Notes: a model not told the origin generated them from the letters alone. 64,000 nt of DNA from an uncultured Sphingomonas sp. (GCF_913776855.1 NZ_CAJYQD010000039.1:1-64000), one strand, 5' to 3'; numbered from the stretch's first letter, positions 32,088 through 42,322 are shown. A program made the numbers and translations.

Positions 32088-33553
32088 TAGCCGAGCATCG
32101 CCTTCGTCTCCAAAAATTCGTCGAGGCCGTGGACGCCATATTCGCGGCCATTGCCCGACTGGCGATAGCCGCCGAACGGGGCGTGCGCGGTCCAGGGGGG
32201 ATAGTTGATATGCACCTGCCCCGCGCGAATCCGCCGCGCGACGGCGCGGGCGCGGTCATGATCGGCCGACTGGACATGGGCGCCCAGGCCATAGACCGTA
32301 TCGTTGGCGATGCGCACCGCATCCTCGACATCGTCATAGGGCTGGATGCACAGCACGGGGCCGAAGATTTCCTCCTGCGCGATCCGCATCCGTCGACTGA
32401 CGTCGGAAAAGATCGTCGGGCGCACGAAATAGCCGCGGTTCAGCCCGTTCGGACGGCCGGGACCGCCGCAGACCAGCCGCGCCCCTTCCGCCATGCCGGC
32501 CGCGATCATCGCCTGCACCCGGTCATGCTGGGCGCGGTTGGCAATCGGACCCATCGCAGTCGTGGGATCGGCGGGATCGCCGACGACGATCGCCTCGGCC
32601 GCCGCCCTTGCCAGTGCCTCCACCTGCGCCAGACGCGTGGCGGGCACGATCATGCGGGTCGGCGCGCTGCACGACTGGCCGACATTGCGCATCGCCGACA
32701 GCACGCCCTTCCCCACCGCCGTGTCGAAATCGGCATCGTCGAGGAAGACGTTGGGCGATTTGCCGCCCAGTTCCTGCACGACACGCTTGATGGTCGGCGC
32801 CGCCCCTTGCGCGACCAGCATCCCGGCACGTGTCGATCCGGTGATCGACACCATGTCGACATCGCGATGCGACGACAGCGCGGCACCGACGACCTCGCCC
32901 GTGCCGTTCACCAGGTTGAAGACGCCGGGCGGCGTGCCGGCATCGGCCATCACCTCGGCAAACAGCAGCGCGCTGAACGGCGACAGCTCGCTGGGTTTCA
33001 GGACGACGGTACAGCCGGCGGCAAGCGCCGGGGCGACCTTTGCCGTGATCTGGTACAGCGGCCAGTTCCACGGCGTAATGAGCGCGGCGACGCCGATCGG
33101 TTCGCGGGCGATGGTGAACCCGGCCTCTTCGCGCAGGAAGCGGTAGCTGCCCAGCACTTCGATCTGGGCGCGGACATGGGCGATACCGGCGGGAACCTGC
33201 GACGCGCGGGCAAAGGCGATCGCCGAGCCCATTTCGGCGGAGATCGCCTGCGCAAAGGTTTCGGCGCGCTCCTCCAGCAGGTCGACGATCCGCTGGAGCA
33301 GCGCGATGCGATCCGCGACCGATGTTTCCGAAAACGAAGCGAAGGCGCGCCGCGCGGCAGCGACCGCCAGGTCGACATCGGCCGCGTCGCCCATCGCGAT
33401 CGCGCCGATCGCGCCCTCGCTGGCCGGATCGACCACGGTACAGCGCGGTGCGATGCTGCGGTCGACCCAGCGGCCGTCGATGTAGAAGCTGGTGGCGTGG
33501 GCGCTGCCCGGAACGTCGATGACCATGGCCGACAGCTTAGCGCCGCAAGACAA
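32084..33553 (-). CDS. NAD(P)-dependent aldehyde dehydrogenase
   Basis: PWNWPLYQITAKVAPALAAGCTVVLKPSE, VQELGGKSPNVFLDDADFD, QSCSAPTRM; probable start MVIDVPGSAH at about 33526. Confidence 0.92.
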   Translation of the reverse strand: MSCGAKLSAMVIDVPGSAHATSFYIDGRWVDRSIAPRCTVVDPASEGAIGAIAMGDAADVDLAVAAARRAFASFSETSVADRIALLQRIVDLLEERAETFAQAISAEMGSAIAFARASQVPAGIAHVRAQIEVLGSYRFLREEAGFTIAREPIGVAALITPWNWPLYQITAKVAPALAAGCTVVLKPSELSPFSALLFAEVMADAGTPPGVFNLVNGTGEVVGAALSSHRDVDMVSITGSTRAGMLVAQGAAPTIKRVVQELGGKSPNVFLDDADFDTAVGKGVLSAMRNVGQSCSAPTRMIVPATRLAQVEALARAAAEAIVVGDPADPTTAMGPIANRAQHDRVQAMIAAGMAEGARLVCGGPGRPNGLNRGYFVRPTIFSDVSRRMRIAQEEIFGPVLCIQPYDDVEDAVRIANDTVYGLGAHVQSADHDRARAVARRIRAGQVHINYPPWTAHAPFGGYRQSGNGREYGVHGLDEFLETKAMLGY

Positions 33554-33599
33554 GGGGATCGTGCCAAAAACAGCGGCGTAGGGGTATCTTTGTGCCGCA

Positions 33600-33614
33600 C
33601 GGCAGATGCTGCCG
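33600..33614. promoter_or_regulatory. Candidate Lrp/AsnC operator site, perfect: CGGCA-gatgc-TGCCG
   Basis: 15-bp palindrome upstream of the ALDH/FAD-oxidoreductase operon. Confidence 0.5.
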
Positions 33615-33632
33615 CGTGCGACATGCCACGCC

Positions 33633-35648
33633 CTACAGGTCGAGCGTCAGGTCGCTGCCACCCGCGCGCGATACGCAGGCGGTCATCCAGCGGCCCGATC
33701 GACGATCGGCGGGGGACAGGATCGCGTCGCGATGCTCGATCGCGCCGTCGACCACGCCGACCAGACACGCGCCGCACACCCCCATGCCGCACGACCGGTC
33801 GAGCCGCACCCCGGCATCGGCCAGCGCATCGAGCAGCGACCGGTCGGCAGGGACCGATACCCGCCGGCCAGAGCGAGCCAGCGTCGCGACGAAGGGGCGC
33901 GGCGGCGCGGCATCCTGTGCCGACACGCCAAAGGCTTCGCGGTGCAACGTGCCCTCGCGCCAGCCGGCGGCGCGGGCGGCATCGAACAGGCTGTCCATGA
34001 ACGCGGCCGGGCCGCAACTGTAGAGATGGCGTCCGCGCGCCGCGCCGGCGACGATCGCGGCCATCCGCGCGGCCTGTTCGCCGCGGGACAGCGCGATGTG
34101 CAGTGTGGCGGCATCGCCCAGTTCGGCGGCGATGACGTTGCGAAACGGCATCGATTCGAGCGCACGCCCGAAATAGTGCAGCTCGAACGCGACCCCTTCC
34201 GCGCGGAAATGGCGGGCCATGGCGAGGATCGGGGTGATGCCAATGCCGGCGGCGACCAGCACTGCGTGGCGTGTGCCGCGCACGACCGGAAAGTGGTTGG
34301 CGGGCGGCGTGACCAGCAGTTCGGCCCCGGCGACCAGCGCGTGCATCGCCAGCGAACCGCCGCGCCCTGCCGGATCGGCCCGCACCGCGATCCGGTAATC
34401 CGCACGCTCGCCCGGCGCATTGGTCAGCGAATACTGCCGCAACAGCGTATCCGACAGCCGCACCGCGACATGCGCGCCGGGTGTGGCGACGGCGATCGGG
34501 CCGGGATCGACCGGCACCAGCCGGAACGCCTTCACCCCGTCGCATTCGTCGACGACCTCTGCGATCCGCATCCGGACGAAGCGGGGCGACGACACCGGAT
34601 GGCGTGCCAGCCAGCTACGCAGCCCGCTGACCGCCAGATAGACGATGCTGGCCATCGTCAGCAGCGTCGCGACCAGCCCGGCGGTCCCGCCGACCTTCCC
34701 CTGATGCACCGCATAGCCCCAATAATAGAGGCGGGCCCCGGCGGGGGTGTCGGCATAGCGGCGATGCAGCAGGATGCGACCATCGCCGGGATCGGCAAAG
34801 AAATATTGCCGCCCCTCCGGATTGCGCGCGGCGGGATCGTGCAGGTTGATCTCGATCGCCGCCGTCGGCGCCTTGGGCGCGCGGATCATCGCCTGCGCGG
34901 GAACATAGCCCAGCCGTGACAGCACACCGCGCCAGGCCTTGGCATAAGCGACCGGACCCGATTGCACGGGCACGACCGGCTTGACCGCCGCCACGCTCCC
35001 GGTCGCACGATACAGCAGGTCGGCGACGGCGGGAAAGGCCAGCGTCATCCCCGCCAGCGCGATCGGCAGCGCCAGCGGCAGGACCGCCGCGCCGACCAGC
35101 CCGTGACGCGCACGCCGCCGGGTCCGCCCCCTGGGCAGACGCCCCGGCCGCAACGCCGATCCCCATGCCCCCCGCCGACGCGGCCACCACAGCCACAAAC
35201 CGGTCAGCGCCAGCAGCGACAGCGCAGTCGCGGCGATCCCGGCCACAGCCTTGCCGAGTTCGATTCCGAGGAAGATCAGGCGGTGGAGATATTCAGCGAT
35301 CCCGTCCCACTCGGCATAGCGCGATCGAACGTCCCGCAGCCGGCCCGAGCAGGGATCGACATCGACCTGCACCGCATCGACGAAGCGGATCGACAGCGGC
35401 TCGACCGGATCGGCGCGCAGCCACAGCGTATCGAACGCAACGCCGGGATGCCGTGCCGATGCCAGCGCGACGGCGTGCGCCAGCGCTTCGGGTGTGGCGC
35501 AATGTCGCGACACAGCAGGATGGGTGGCCGACGCCGGATCGTGGCGCAGCGCCATCATCGCACCGGTGGCGGCCATATAGGCGGCCAGCATCCCGACGGT
35601 GAGGCCGACCCAGCGGTGGCCGCTCTGCAAGGCGCGCCGAACGATCAT
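33633..35648 (-). CDS. PepSY-TM / flavin reductase / 2Fe-2S ferredoxin fusion protein
   Basis: N-terminal PepSY-TM (HRWVGLTVGMLAAYMAATGAMMAL, HRLIFLGIELGKAVAGIAATALSLLALTGLWLWWPRR); FNR-type RQYSLTN; C-terminal CGMGVCGAC...C. Confidence 0.88.
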   Translation of the reverse strand: MIVRRALQSGHRWVGLTVGMLAAYMAATGAMMALRHDPASATHPAVSRHCATPEALAHAVALASARHPGVAFDTLWLRADPVEPLSIRFVDAVQVDVDPCSGRLRDVRSRYAEWDGIAEYLHRLIFLGIELGKAVAGIAATALSLLALTGLWLWWPRRRGAWGSALRPGRLPRGRTRRRARHGLVGAAVLPLALPIALAGMTLAFPAVADLLYRATGSVAAVKPVVPVQSGPVAYAKAWRGVLSRLGYVPAQAMIRAPKAPTAAIEINLHDPAARNPEGRQYFFADPGDGRILLHRRYADTPAGARLYYWGYAVHQGKVGGTAGLVATLLTMASIVYLAVSGLRSWLARHPVSSPRFVRMRIAEVVDECDGVKAFRLVPVDPGPIAVATPGAHVAVRLSDTLLRQYSLTNAPGERADYRIAVRADPAGRGGSLAMHALVAGAELLVTPPANHFPVVRGTRHAVLVAAGIGITPILAMARHFRAEGVAFELHYFGRALESMPFRNVIAAELGDAATLHIALSRGEQAARMAAIVAGAARGRHLYSCGPAAFMDSLFDAARAAGWREGTLHREAFGVSAQDAAPPRPFVATLARSGRRVSVPADRSLLDALADAGVRLDRSCGMGVCGACLVGVVDGAIEHRDAILSPADRRSGRWMTACVSRAGGSDLTLDL

Positions 35649-35664
35649 GTCCGGCGCCGCGCCG

Positions 35665-36912
35665 TCATTCGGCGATCGATGCGGTCAGCCGCAGCCCCAG
35701 CACCACGGCGTTGCCGACCCTGGGGTTCAGGCCCGGCGCGATCACATACTGGACATGCGGCTGCACCCCCAGCCAGTCGGTCAGCGCCAGCCGGTGGTTC
35801 AGTTCGATCACCCCCTCCCCGCGCGGCGCGATGCCATATTCGGCGCGGACCAGCGCCCGCATCGCGCTGCTGCCGCCGGCATAGGCGATGGCGATCCCGG
35901 TATCGTCTTCCGGCCGACCGGGTATCCATCCGTGCCCAACCACGCCGATCGACGAAAATCCGCCGAACATGTTCACCCGGTCGTCGGCGGTGCCCAACCG
36001 GAAGAAGCCGCGCAGCCCCCGCGCACGGTCGCCGCTTAGCTGCGCCTCGCCACGGACGTACAGGCCCTGATTATGAGCCCGCCGAACGACGACCGCCGCG
36101 CTGCCCGCATCGAACCGGTCGTCGCTGCGCGCGGAATAATGCCATCCGCCCGCCAGCAGGCGCACGACCCCCAACTCGACATCGGCCTCCCCGATCAGCA
36201 GCGCCCCGTCGCGGCCGGCCAGTCCGACCCACATCCGGCGTGGATGGCCCGGATCGTTGGGCACGCCATCGGCGGCGGCGGCGCGCAGCGTCACCCGGTC
36301 GCCGAGCTTCACCTGCCCACGTACCGCCAGCCCCGTGCTGGGAAAGGTCGACGGACCGCCGGCGCCCGACGCGCCCAGTTCGGTCCCCATGCCGAACGCG
36401 CTGTTGACGAACAGCAACGACGTCTGCAGCGCGTCGAATTCGCTGTTCACATCGTACAGGCCGGTCTTTACCGACCAGCGATCATCGGCGCCGTGATGTT
36501 CGGCCCATGCCTCCAGCACCCGGAACAGCGGCACGCCCGCTTCGATGCTCGACACGATCTGTCCATCGCCGATCAGATCACCGCTGAAGCTCGCACCGTT
36601 GTTATAGAAGCCATGGACCAGGATGGTGGTGCGCGGCGCCACGCCCAGCGCGTCGAGGTCGGCCGTCGCGATCGCGCTGACATTGTTGATCCAGCGCGTG
36701 CCCCGCCGCTTGCCCCCCGACACTGACGACAGCAGATCGCCGGTATAGGCGAGTTGCAGGACCAGCGGGTCGCGCGCCTCCACCTCCGGCAGTTCGACAT
36801 TGCCCGGCGCGCGTTCGACACTGGGCGCGGCGACCTGCGCGCTGGCAGAGGCGGTGCCGACCACCGACAGCGCCAGTGCCGCCCTGACCGCCCTGCCCCA
36901 CTCCAGCCGCAT
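35665..36912 (-). CDS. OprB-like carbohydrate-selective porin
   Basis: Signal peptide; DLDALGVAPRTTILVHGFYNNGASFSGDLIGDGQIVSSIEAG; VIELNHRLALTDWLGVQPHVQYVIAPG. Confidence 0.82.
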   Translation of the reverse strand: MRLEWGRAVRAALALSVVGTASASAQVAAPSVERAPGNVELPEVEARDPLVLQLAYTGDLLSSVSGGKRRGTRWINNVSAIATADLDALGVAPRTTILVHGFYNNGASFSGDLIGDGQIVSSIEAGVPLFRVLEAWAEHHGADDRWSVKTGLYDVNSEFDALQTSLLFVNSAFGMGTELGASGAGGPSTFPSTGLAVRGQVKLGDRVTLRAAAADGVPNDPGHPRRMWVGLAGRDGALLIGEADVELGVVRLLAGGWHYSARSDDRFDAGSAAVVVRRAHNQGLYVRGEAQLSGDRARGLRGFFRLGTADDRVNMFGGFSSIGVVGHGWIPGRPEDDTGIAIAYAGGSSAMRALVRAEYGIAPRGEGVIELNHRLALTDWLGVQPHVQYVIAPGLNPRVGNAVVLGLRLTASIAE

Positions 36913-37056
36913 ATCCCCGTCCAACCCGCCTGCGCGACGCCACGTAGCCGCGGCGATCGATCCTGTTCCGATGCAATATTGCGCGATGGGCGCAGCGATT
37001 TTCGCCGTAGGTTGCGGGCTTTCGCACGCTTCCTGCCGTTTGCGGCGCCATGACCG

Positions 37057-37071
37057 CGGCACAAGATGCCG
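37057..37071. promoter_or_regulatory. Candidate Lrp/AsnC operator site, perfect: CGGCA-caaga-TGCCG
   Basis: 15-bp palindrome in the divergent porin/M20 intergenic region. Confidence 0.5.
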
Positions 37072-37177
37072 TCCAGCGCGCAGATCGGCCATCGACCTGT
37101 CGCCGGCGGCCCGGCCAGCGGGGTTGACCATGGCTTCGCACCGGGGACATGCTGCACCCCTTGCCGTGGGGATTGCC

Positions 37178-38344
37178 ATGTATCACCGTTTTGCCGACAT
37201 CATCGACGCCGTGACCGCGATCCGGCACGACATCCATGCCCATCCCGAACTGGCCTTTGCCGAACACCGCACCGCCGCGCTGGTCACCGAACAGCTGGCC
37301 GCTGCCGGGTTGCGGGTCACGACGGGGATTGGCGGGACCGGGGTCGTCGGCACGCTGACCCATGGCCGGCCGGGCGCGACGCTGGGCCTGCGCGCCGACA
37401 TGGACGCGCTGCCGTTTCAGGAACAGGGCGCGCCTGACTATGCCAGCACGACGCCCGGCGTGTTCCACGGTTGCGGCCATGACGGACATACCGCGATCCT
37501 GATCGGTGCCGCGCGGCATCTGGCGTCGCTGCCGCCGTTCGACGGCACGATCCACTTCATCTTCCAGCCGGCCGAAGAGGGGCAGGCCGGCGCGCGCGAG
37601 ATGATCCGCGACGGCCTGTTCGACCGCTTTCCGTGCGATTACGTCTTTGCCCTGCACAACTGGCCCGACCTGCCGGCGGGCGAGTTGCAGACCCGGCCCG
37701 GCCCGATCATGGCGGCGGCGGACAAGTTCGAGATCGCGATCCATGGCAAGGGCGGTCATGCCGCGCAGCCGCACACCACCCCCGACGCGGTACTTGCCGC
37801 CGCGCAGCTGGTGACACAGCTCAACACCATCGTCGCCCGCCGCGTGCCGCCGACCCGTTCCGCCGTGCTGTCGGTCACGCAGATCGCGGGCGGACAGACG
37901 CACAACGTCATCCCCGCCGACGTACGGCTGGTCGGTACCGTCCGCACCTTCGACCCGCAGGTACAGGATATCGTCGAGGCGGCGGTGCGATCGATGGCGG
38001 AGGGGATCGGCATCGCCACCGACACGCGGGTCGAGGTGACCTATACCCGCTATTACCCCGCAACGATCAACGACCCGCAAGCGGCGGCGATCGCGCTGGC
38101 GGCGGCGGCCGATGCCGGGTTGCCCCATGCGGAGGCACCCGACCCGGCGTTCACGTCCGAAGACTTCTCGTTCATGCTGCAGGCGTGTCCGGGGGCCTAT
38201 GTCTGGCTGGGGCAGGCGCGCGCGGGGGCGGAGAATGCGGCGCTGCATCACCCGCGCTACGACTTCAACGATGCGATCATCGGTCCGGGCATTGCATGGA
38301 TCACGGCGCTGGCCGGGCGTGTGGTCGGCGTACCCCAAGCATAA
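37178..38344 (+). CDS. M20-family amidohydrolase (hippurate hydrolase-like)
   Basis: IRHDIHAHPELAFAEHRT, GLRADMDALPFQE, HGCGHDGHTAILIGAARHL. Confidence 0.92.
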   Translation: MYHRFADIIDAVTAIRHDIHAHPELAFAEHRTAALVTEQLAAAGLRVTTGIGGTGVVGTLTHGRPGATLGLRADMDALPFQEQGAPDYASTTPGVFHGCGHDGHTAILIGAARHLASLPPFDGTIHFIFQPAEEGQAGAREMIRDGLFDRFPCDYVFALHNWPDLPAGELQTRPGPIMAAADKFEIAIHGKGGHAAQPHTTPDAVLAAAQLVTQLNTIVARRVPPTRSAVLSVTQIAGGQTHNVIPADVRLVGTVRTFDPQVQDIVEAAVRSMAEGIGIATDTRVEVTYTRYYPATINDPQAAAIALAAAADAGLPHAEAPDPAFTSEDFSFMLQACPGAYVWLGQARAGAENAALHHPRYDFNDAIIGPGIAWITALAGRVVGVPQA

Positions 38345-38351
38345 TATGCCG
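38337..38351. promoter_or_regulatory. Degenerate candidate operator: AAGCA-taata-TGCCG
   Basis: Right half perfect, left half 3/5; upstream of the HAD/bicupin operon. Confidence 0.35.
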
Positions 38352-38473
38352 CACCCCCTGCCGAGCCATGCCGCGCAATCGGCAGGATATTGCTTGGGCA
38401 CCGGGGAAACGACGACGCAGCACGCCATGCCGCCGGTATCGTCACGGCCATACCTCTAGTCAGGAGTGAGGAA

Positions 38474-39142
38474 ATGGCCGGTCTTCGTCCGAAATATATC
38501 AGCTTCGATTGCTATGGCACGCTCATCAACTTCGAAATGGCCCCGGTCGCGCGCACGCTCTATGCCGACCGGGTTGCGGCCGAAGCAATGGACCGCTTTA
38601 CCGCCGATTTCTCCGCCTATCGCCTTGATGAAGTGCTGGGCGCGTGGAAACCGTATCGCGACGTCGTGGAGGGCGCGCTGCGCCGGACCTGCGCGAAGAA
38701 CGGCGTCGAGTATCGCGACAGCGACACCGCCACGGTCTATGCCGCCGTTCCGACGTGGCGGCCCCATGCCGATGTCGTCGAACCGCTGAAGCGCGTCGCG
38801 GCCGAATATCCGCTGGTCATCCTGTCCAATTCGATGGTCGACCTGATCCCGCACAGCGTCGAGAAGCTGGAGGCGCCGTTCCACGCGGTCTACACCGCGG
38901 AGGAAGCACAGGCGTACAAGCCGCGGATGCAGGCGTTCGAATATATGCTCGACCAGCTGGGCTGCAATCCGGAGGACATGCTGCACGTGTCGTCCAGCTT
39001 CCGCTACGACCAGATGACGGCGTACGACATGGGCATAAAGATGAAGGCGTTCGTCGATCGCGGGCACGAGCCGGTGAACCCCTATTACGAAGTGAACGTG
39101 ATCCCGAGCATCGCCGGGCTGCCGGGACTGGTCGGCCTGTGA
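38474..39142 (+). CDS. HAD-superfamily type II haloacid dehalogenase-like protein
   Basis: YISFDCYGTLINFE, VILSNSMVDLI, YKPRMQAFEYML, MLHVSSSFRYDQMTAYDMGI. Confidence 0.88.
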   Translation: MAGLRPKYISFDCYGTLINFEMAPVARTLYADRVAAEAMDRFTADFSAYRLDEVLGAWKPYRDVVEGALRRTCAKNGVEYRDSDTATVYAAVPTWRPHADVVEPLKRVAAEYPLVILSNSMVDLIPHSVEKLEAPFHAVYTAEEAQAYKPRMQAFEYMLDQLGCNPEDMLHVSSSFRYDQMTAYDMGIKMKAFVDRGHEPVNPYYEVNVIPSIAGLPGLVGL

Positions 39143-39870
39143 GCGTCGTTGCCGAGGCGCGCGCGGCGGTGCTGCCGCAAGACTGTATCGACCTGCGCGC
39201 GTTCGTCGCCGATGCCGAAGCCGGCGTGGTAGCGAGCGAAACCGGCGATGCGTGGGTTTCCACGCGCCGCATGGCGACGCCGCCGGGCGGACCGGTGTCG
39301 ATCGGCGCGCTGGCCCTGTCGGGTGAGGGCCATGTCGACGCGCTGCCGGGGGACGAGTTCGTCTTCGTCGTCGACGGCACGCTGACCATCGGCGACCTGA
39401 CGCTGGGCCGCGACGAGAGCGCGATGCTGCCCGGCGGGATCGGTTTCGACTGGCGGGCGGCGGCGGGGACGCAGGTCGTCGTCATGCGCTGCACCGGGGG
39501 GACGCCGGGGGCATCGGCGCCGGTCGCGATCGACCTGTCGCCGACGCGTGTGCCGTCGAACCCACCGGCCGCCGAGCTGCTGCTGTCGGACGCGCCGCAA
39601 TGCCACAACCACACCGATTACAAGTCGGCGAGCGGGGAGTTTTCCGCCGGCACCTGGGCATCGACGCCCTATCACCGGCGCAACAACCTGTACCCGCATT
39701 GCGAGCTTATGCACCTGATGGAAGGGTCGGTGACGTTCGAGGATGCGGCCGGCACCGCCCACCGGTTCGAGGCAGGCGACCTGTTCGTCGTGCTGCGCGG
39801 CGCACGGTGTTCGTGGCTGTCGGAAGAGGATGTGGTGAAGGTCTGGGCGATCTATCGCCCCGTCGAATAG
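39139..39870 (+). CDS. Bicupin-domain protein
   Basis: Two cupin repeats: GHVDALPGDEFVFVVDGTLTIGD and HCELMHLMEGSVTFED...FEAGDLFVVLRG; GTGA overlap with HAD gene. Confidence 0.8.
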   Translation: MSVVAEARAAVLPQDCIDLRAFVADAEAGVVASETGDAWVSTRRMATPPGGPVSIGALALSGEGHVDALPGDEFVFVVDGTLTIGDLTLGRDESAMLPGGIGFDWRAAAGTQVVVMRCTGGTPGASAPVAIDLSPTRVPSNPPAAELLLSDAPQCHNHTDYKSASGEFSAGTWASTPYHRRNNLYPHCELMHLMEGSVTFEDAAGTAHRFEAGDLFVVLRGARCSWLSEEDVVKVWAIYRPVE

Positions 39871-39874
39871 CCGC

Positions 39875-39928
39875 GTGAAAAGGGCCGCCCGGCCGGGGGA
39901 ATTTCCCCGGCCGGGCGGCCCTTTTCAC
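39875..39928. terminator. Bidirectional Rho-independent terminator
   Basis: Perfect 24-bp inverted repeat gtgaaaagggccgcccggccgggg / ccccggccgggcggcccttttcac, 6-nt loop, between convergent genes. Confidence 0.92.
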
Positions 39929-39935
39929 GTCCGGC

Positions 39936-41135
39936 TTACAGATATTTGAGCCACCAGATATCCTTGCGCCGCTGCTTCAGCCCGGCGAACCAGCGCGTCG
40001 GGAAGAACAGCACTACCAGCAGCCCGGCATACCACGCCCAGATCCAGCCGAGATTGCCGAGCGCGAAGACCGTGCCATGCGTCGGGCCCCAGATGGCGAA
40101 GGCGATCAGGTACAGCACGCGCAGCACATAGAGGTGGAGCAGATAGTAGAACATCGGTGCCCCGCCGAACGTCGCCAGCGGCGGGATCAGCCGCGACGAC
40201 TGAAACCGTTCGAAGACTGCGAGCAGCAGCGCGCCGATCCCGACCGTCGGCATCAGGAACAACAGCGACGCCGGATATTTGGTGAGCGCGAGGAAGCTGA
40301 TCGTCGTGCGCAGCGGCGTGCCGGCATCGTACCACGGCCGGTCGCCATAGACGTTCGTCCAGCGCAGGACGACGAACCCGACGATCAGCCCGACGCCCAG
40401 CAGCACCAGCCGCCGCTGCCGCACCGCCGGATCGGTGCCTTTCGCAAACCACGGGCCGATGCCATAGCCGAGCAGGATCAGCCCGATCCATGGCAGGACC
40501 GGATAGGTCGTCTTCCACGTGATGCCGAGGAATTCGAACGCGGCGCGCTGGTGCAGCATCGCCCACGGCACGAAGAAGCGGTCGCCGGGCGCCAGCACGA
40601 TCCCGTCGAGCAGATTGTGCCCGCACACGATTGCCAGCCCCAGCGCGACGATCACCGTGCGCGAGAAATGCACCGCCCCCGCCAGGCAGATCATGCTGAC
40701 GCCGATCGCCCAGATCACCTGCAACCACAAGGTCTGCGGCGGGAACTTCGCCGACCATGCGAACGACACGAAGCTGATTTCGAGGAACAGCAGGAACGCA
40801 CCCCGCCGCAACAGGAAGTCGGAGACTTCCGCCCGCGAATGCTTCTGGCCATAGAGATACGCCGACAGCCCGGTCAGCGCGACGAACACTGGCGCGCAGA
40901 TCGTGCTGAGCAACCGGGTGAAGAACAGCGCCGGCATCACCGTGCGCGCATCGACCGGATCGCCGACCTGCAAGTGCAGGAAGAACGTCTCGCGCACATG
41001 GTCGAGCAGCATGATGACCATCACGAAGCCGCGCAACGCGTCGATCGACTGCAACCGCGTCGTCGCCACCGCGCGCGGAATCGCCGCCGGTCCGCCGCGC
41101 GCTCGCGCATCGCCGTCAAAGGCCGCCGTCGCCAT
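39936..41135 (-). CDS. DUF1624/HGSNAT-like multi-TM acyltransferase-family protein
   Basis: RLQSIDALRGFVMVIMLLDHVRETFF and multiple TM segments. Confidence 0.82.
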   Translation of the reverse strand: MATAAFDGDARARGGPAAIPRAVATTRLQSIDALRGFVMVIMLLDHVRETFFLHLQVGDPVDARTVMPALFFTRLLSTICAPVFVALTGLSAYLYGQKHSRAEVSDFLLRRGAFLLFLEISFVSFAWSAKFPPQTLWLQVIWAIGVSMICLAGAVHFSRTVIVALGLAIVCGHNLLDGIVLAPGDRFFVPWAMLHQRAAFEFLGITWKTTYPVLPWIGLILLGYGIGPWFAKGTDPAVRQRRLVLLGVGLIVGFVVLRWTNVYGDRPWYDAGTPLRTTISFLALTKYPASLLFLMPTVGIGALLLAVFERFQSSRLIPPLATFGGAPMFYYLLHLYVLRVLYLIAFAIWGPTHGTVFALGNLGWIWAWYAGLLVVLFFPTRWFAGLKQRRKDIWWLKYL

Positions 41136-41461
41136 AATCGCCTCCCATCGCCACCAGTCCCGATACTGCCATAGTCCGCCCGTCGCGTAACACTATATCA
41201 CTGTTTTTCGGGTGTCGCGCGGTCGAAGCGGTCGTAGCGGCGGTGCTTTACCGTCGATCCTGCCGTGCCCCGGCGCGCGGTGGATCGGCGGCGGCGGCGC
41301 GTGCAGCAGATTATTGCGAAACCGGCGCAAGATCGAACGCTTCCCCTGCCAATTGGTGCGATACATCGTGCCGCTGCCCCGCATCGGGCGGTAATCCTGC
41401 ACCATGACGCCGGCGGTCCGCCAGCCGGCGCACCGATGCACTGGCTGGAAAGGATGGCATA

Positions 41462-42322
41462 GTGGCGACAGCGCCGGAGATACGCCTCGACCTGCGACCG
41501 ATGACGGCGGACGACCTGCCCGCCGCGCAAGCGCTGTCAAAGGGTGAACGCTGGCCGCACCGGGTCGAGGACTGGCAGATGATGCTGTCGGTCGGTGAGG
41601 GTGCGGTGGTCGAGGCGGACGGCGCGATCGTCGGCACGATCATGTGGTTCCCGACCGGTAACGACACCGCGACGATCGGCATGGTCATCGTATCCCCCGA
41701 CCAGCGCGGCCGGGGGATCGGCCGGATGCTGATGGACCACGCGATCGAGGCGGTCGATTGCGGGCGGCTGCTGCTGAACGGAACGGCGGTCGCGGTACCG
41801 ATGTACCGCACGCTGGGGTTCGAAGAGGTCGGCCGCATCGCCCAGCATCAGGGCACGTCGTTCCAGATACCGCTGGCAGCGCCCGAACCGGGCGAGCGAC
41901 TGCGCCCGATCGGCGACAGCGACTATGTCCGCATCCAGGCGATGGTGGAGGACGGTACCGGCCTGCCGCGCAAGGCGACGATGAACGCCGTGCTGGACGC
42001 GGCGCAGGTCGTGGTCCTCGACCGCGACGGCGATCTGGTCGGGGTCGCGTGCTTCCGGCGGTTCGGACGGGGCTATTCGATCGGGCCGGTCATCGCGCCC
42101 TCGCTACGGGAGGCGAAGTTGCTGATTTCGCACTGGTTGGGTTCGCGCGCGGGCGATTTCACCCGCATCGACGTGCTGGCCGATAGCGGCCTGTCGCCAT
42201 GGCTGGACGAGTTGGGGCTGTTGCAGGTCGACGGTGTGGTGACGATGCGGCGCGGCGATCCCCTGCCCCGGCCGGTCGGCGTCGCCCGGCCCTTCGCCAT
42301 TCTCAGCCAGGCGCTCGGCTGA
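41462..42322 (+). CDS. GNAT-family N-acetyltransferase
   Basis: MVIVSPDQRGRGIGRMLMDHAIEA; GTG start; TGATG coupling to downstream ALDH. Confidence 0.85.
   Translation: MATAPEIRLDLRPMTADDLPAAQALSKGERWPHRVEDWQMMLSVGEGAVVEADGAIVGTIMWFPTGNDTATIGMVIVSPDQRGRGIGRMLMDHAIEAVDCGRLLLNGTAVAVPMYRTLGFEEVGRIAQHQGTSFQIPLAAPEPGERLRPIGDSDYVRIQAMVEDGTGLPRKATMNAVLDAAQVVVLDRDGDLVGVACFRRFGRGYSIGPVIAPSLREAKLLISHWLGSRAGDFTRIDVLADSGLSPWLDELGLLQVDGVVTMRRGDPLPRPVGVARPFAILSQALG

Noticed and set aside
36968-36984. GCAAT/ATTGC palindrome upstream of the porin as an additional operator
   Set aside because: Spacer is N4 between GCA and TGC rather than N5; kept out of the motif set.
36602-38428. 608-aa minus-strand ORF
   Set aside because: Antisense to the M20 amidohydrolase and out of frame with the porin; no domain signal.
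41193-41540. Minus-strand 115-aa and 110-aa ORFs in the DUF1624/GNAT divergent intergenic region
   Set aside because: Overlap each other, no ribosome-binding site or domain pattern; more likely regulatory DNA.
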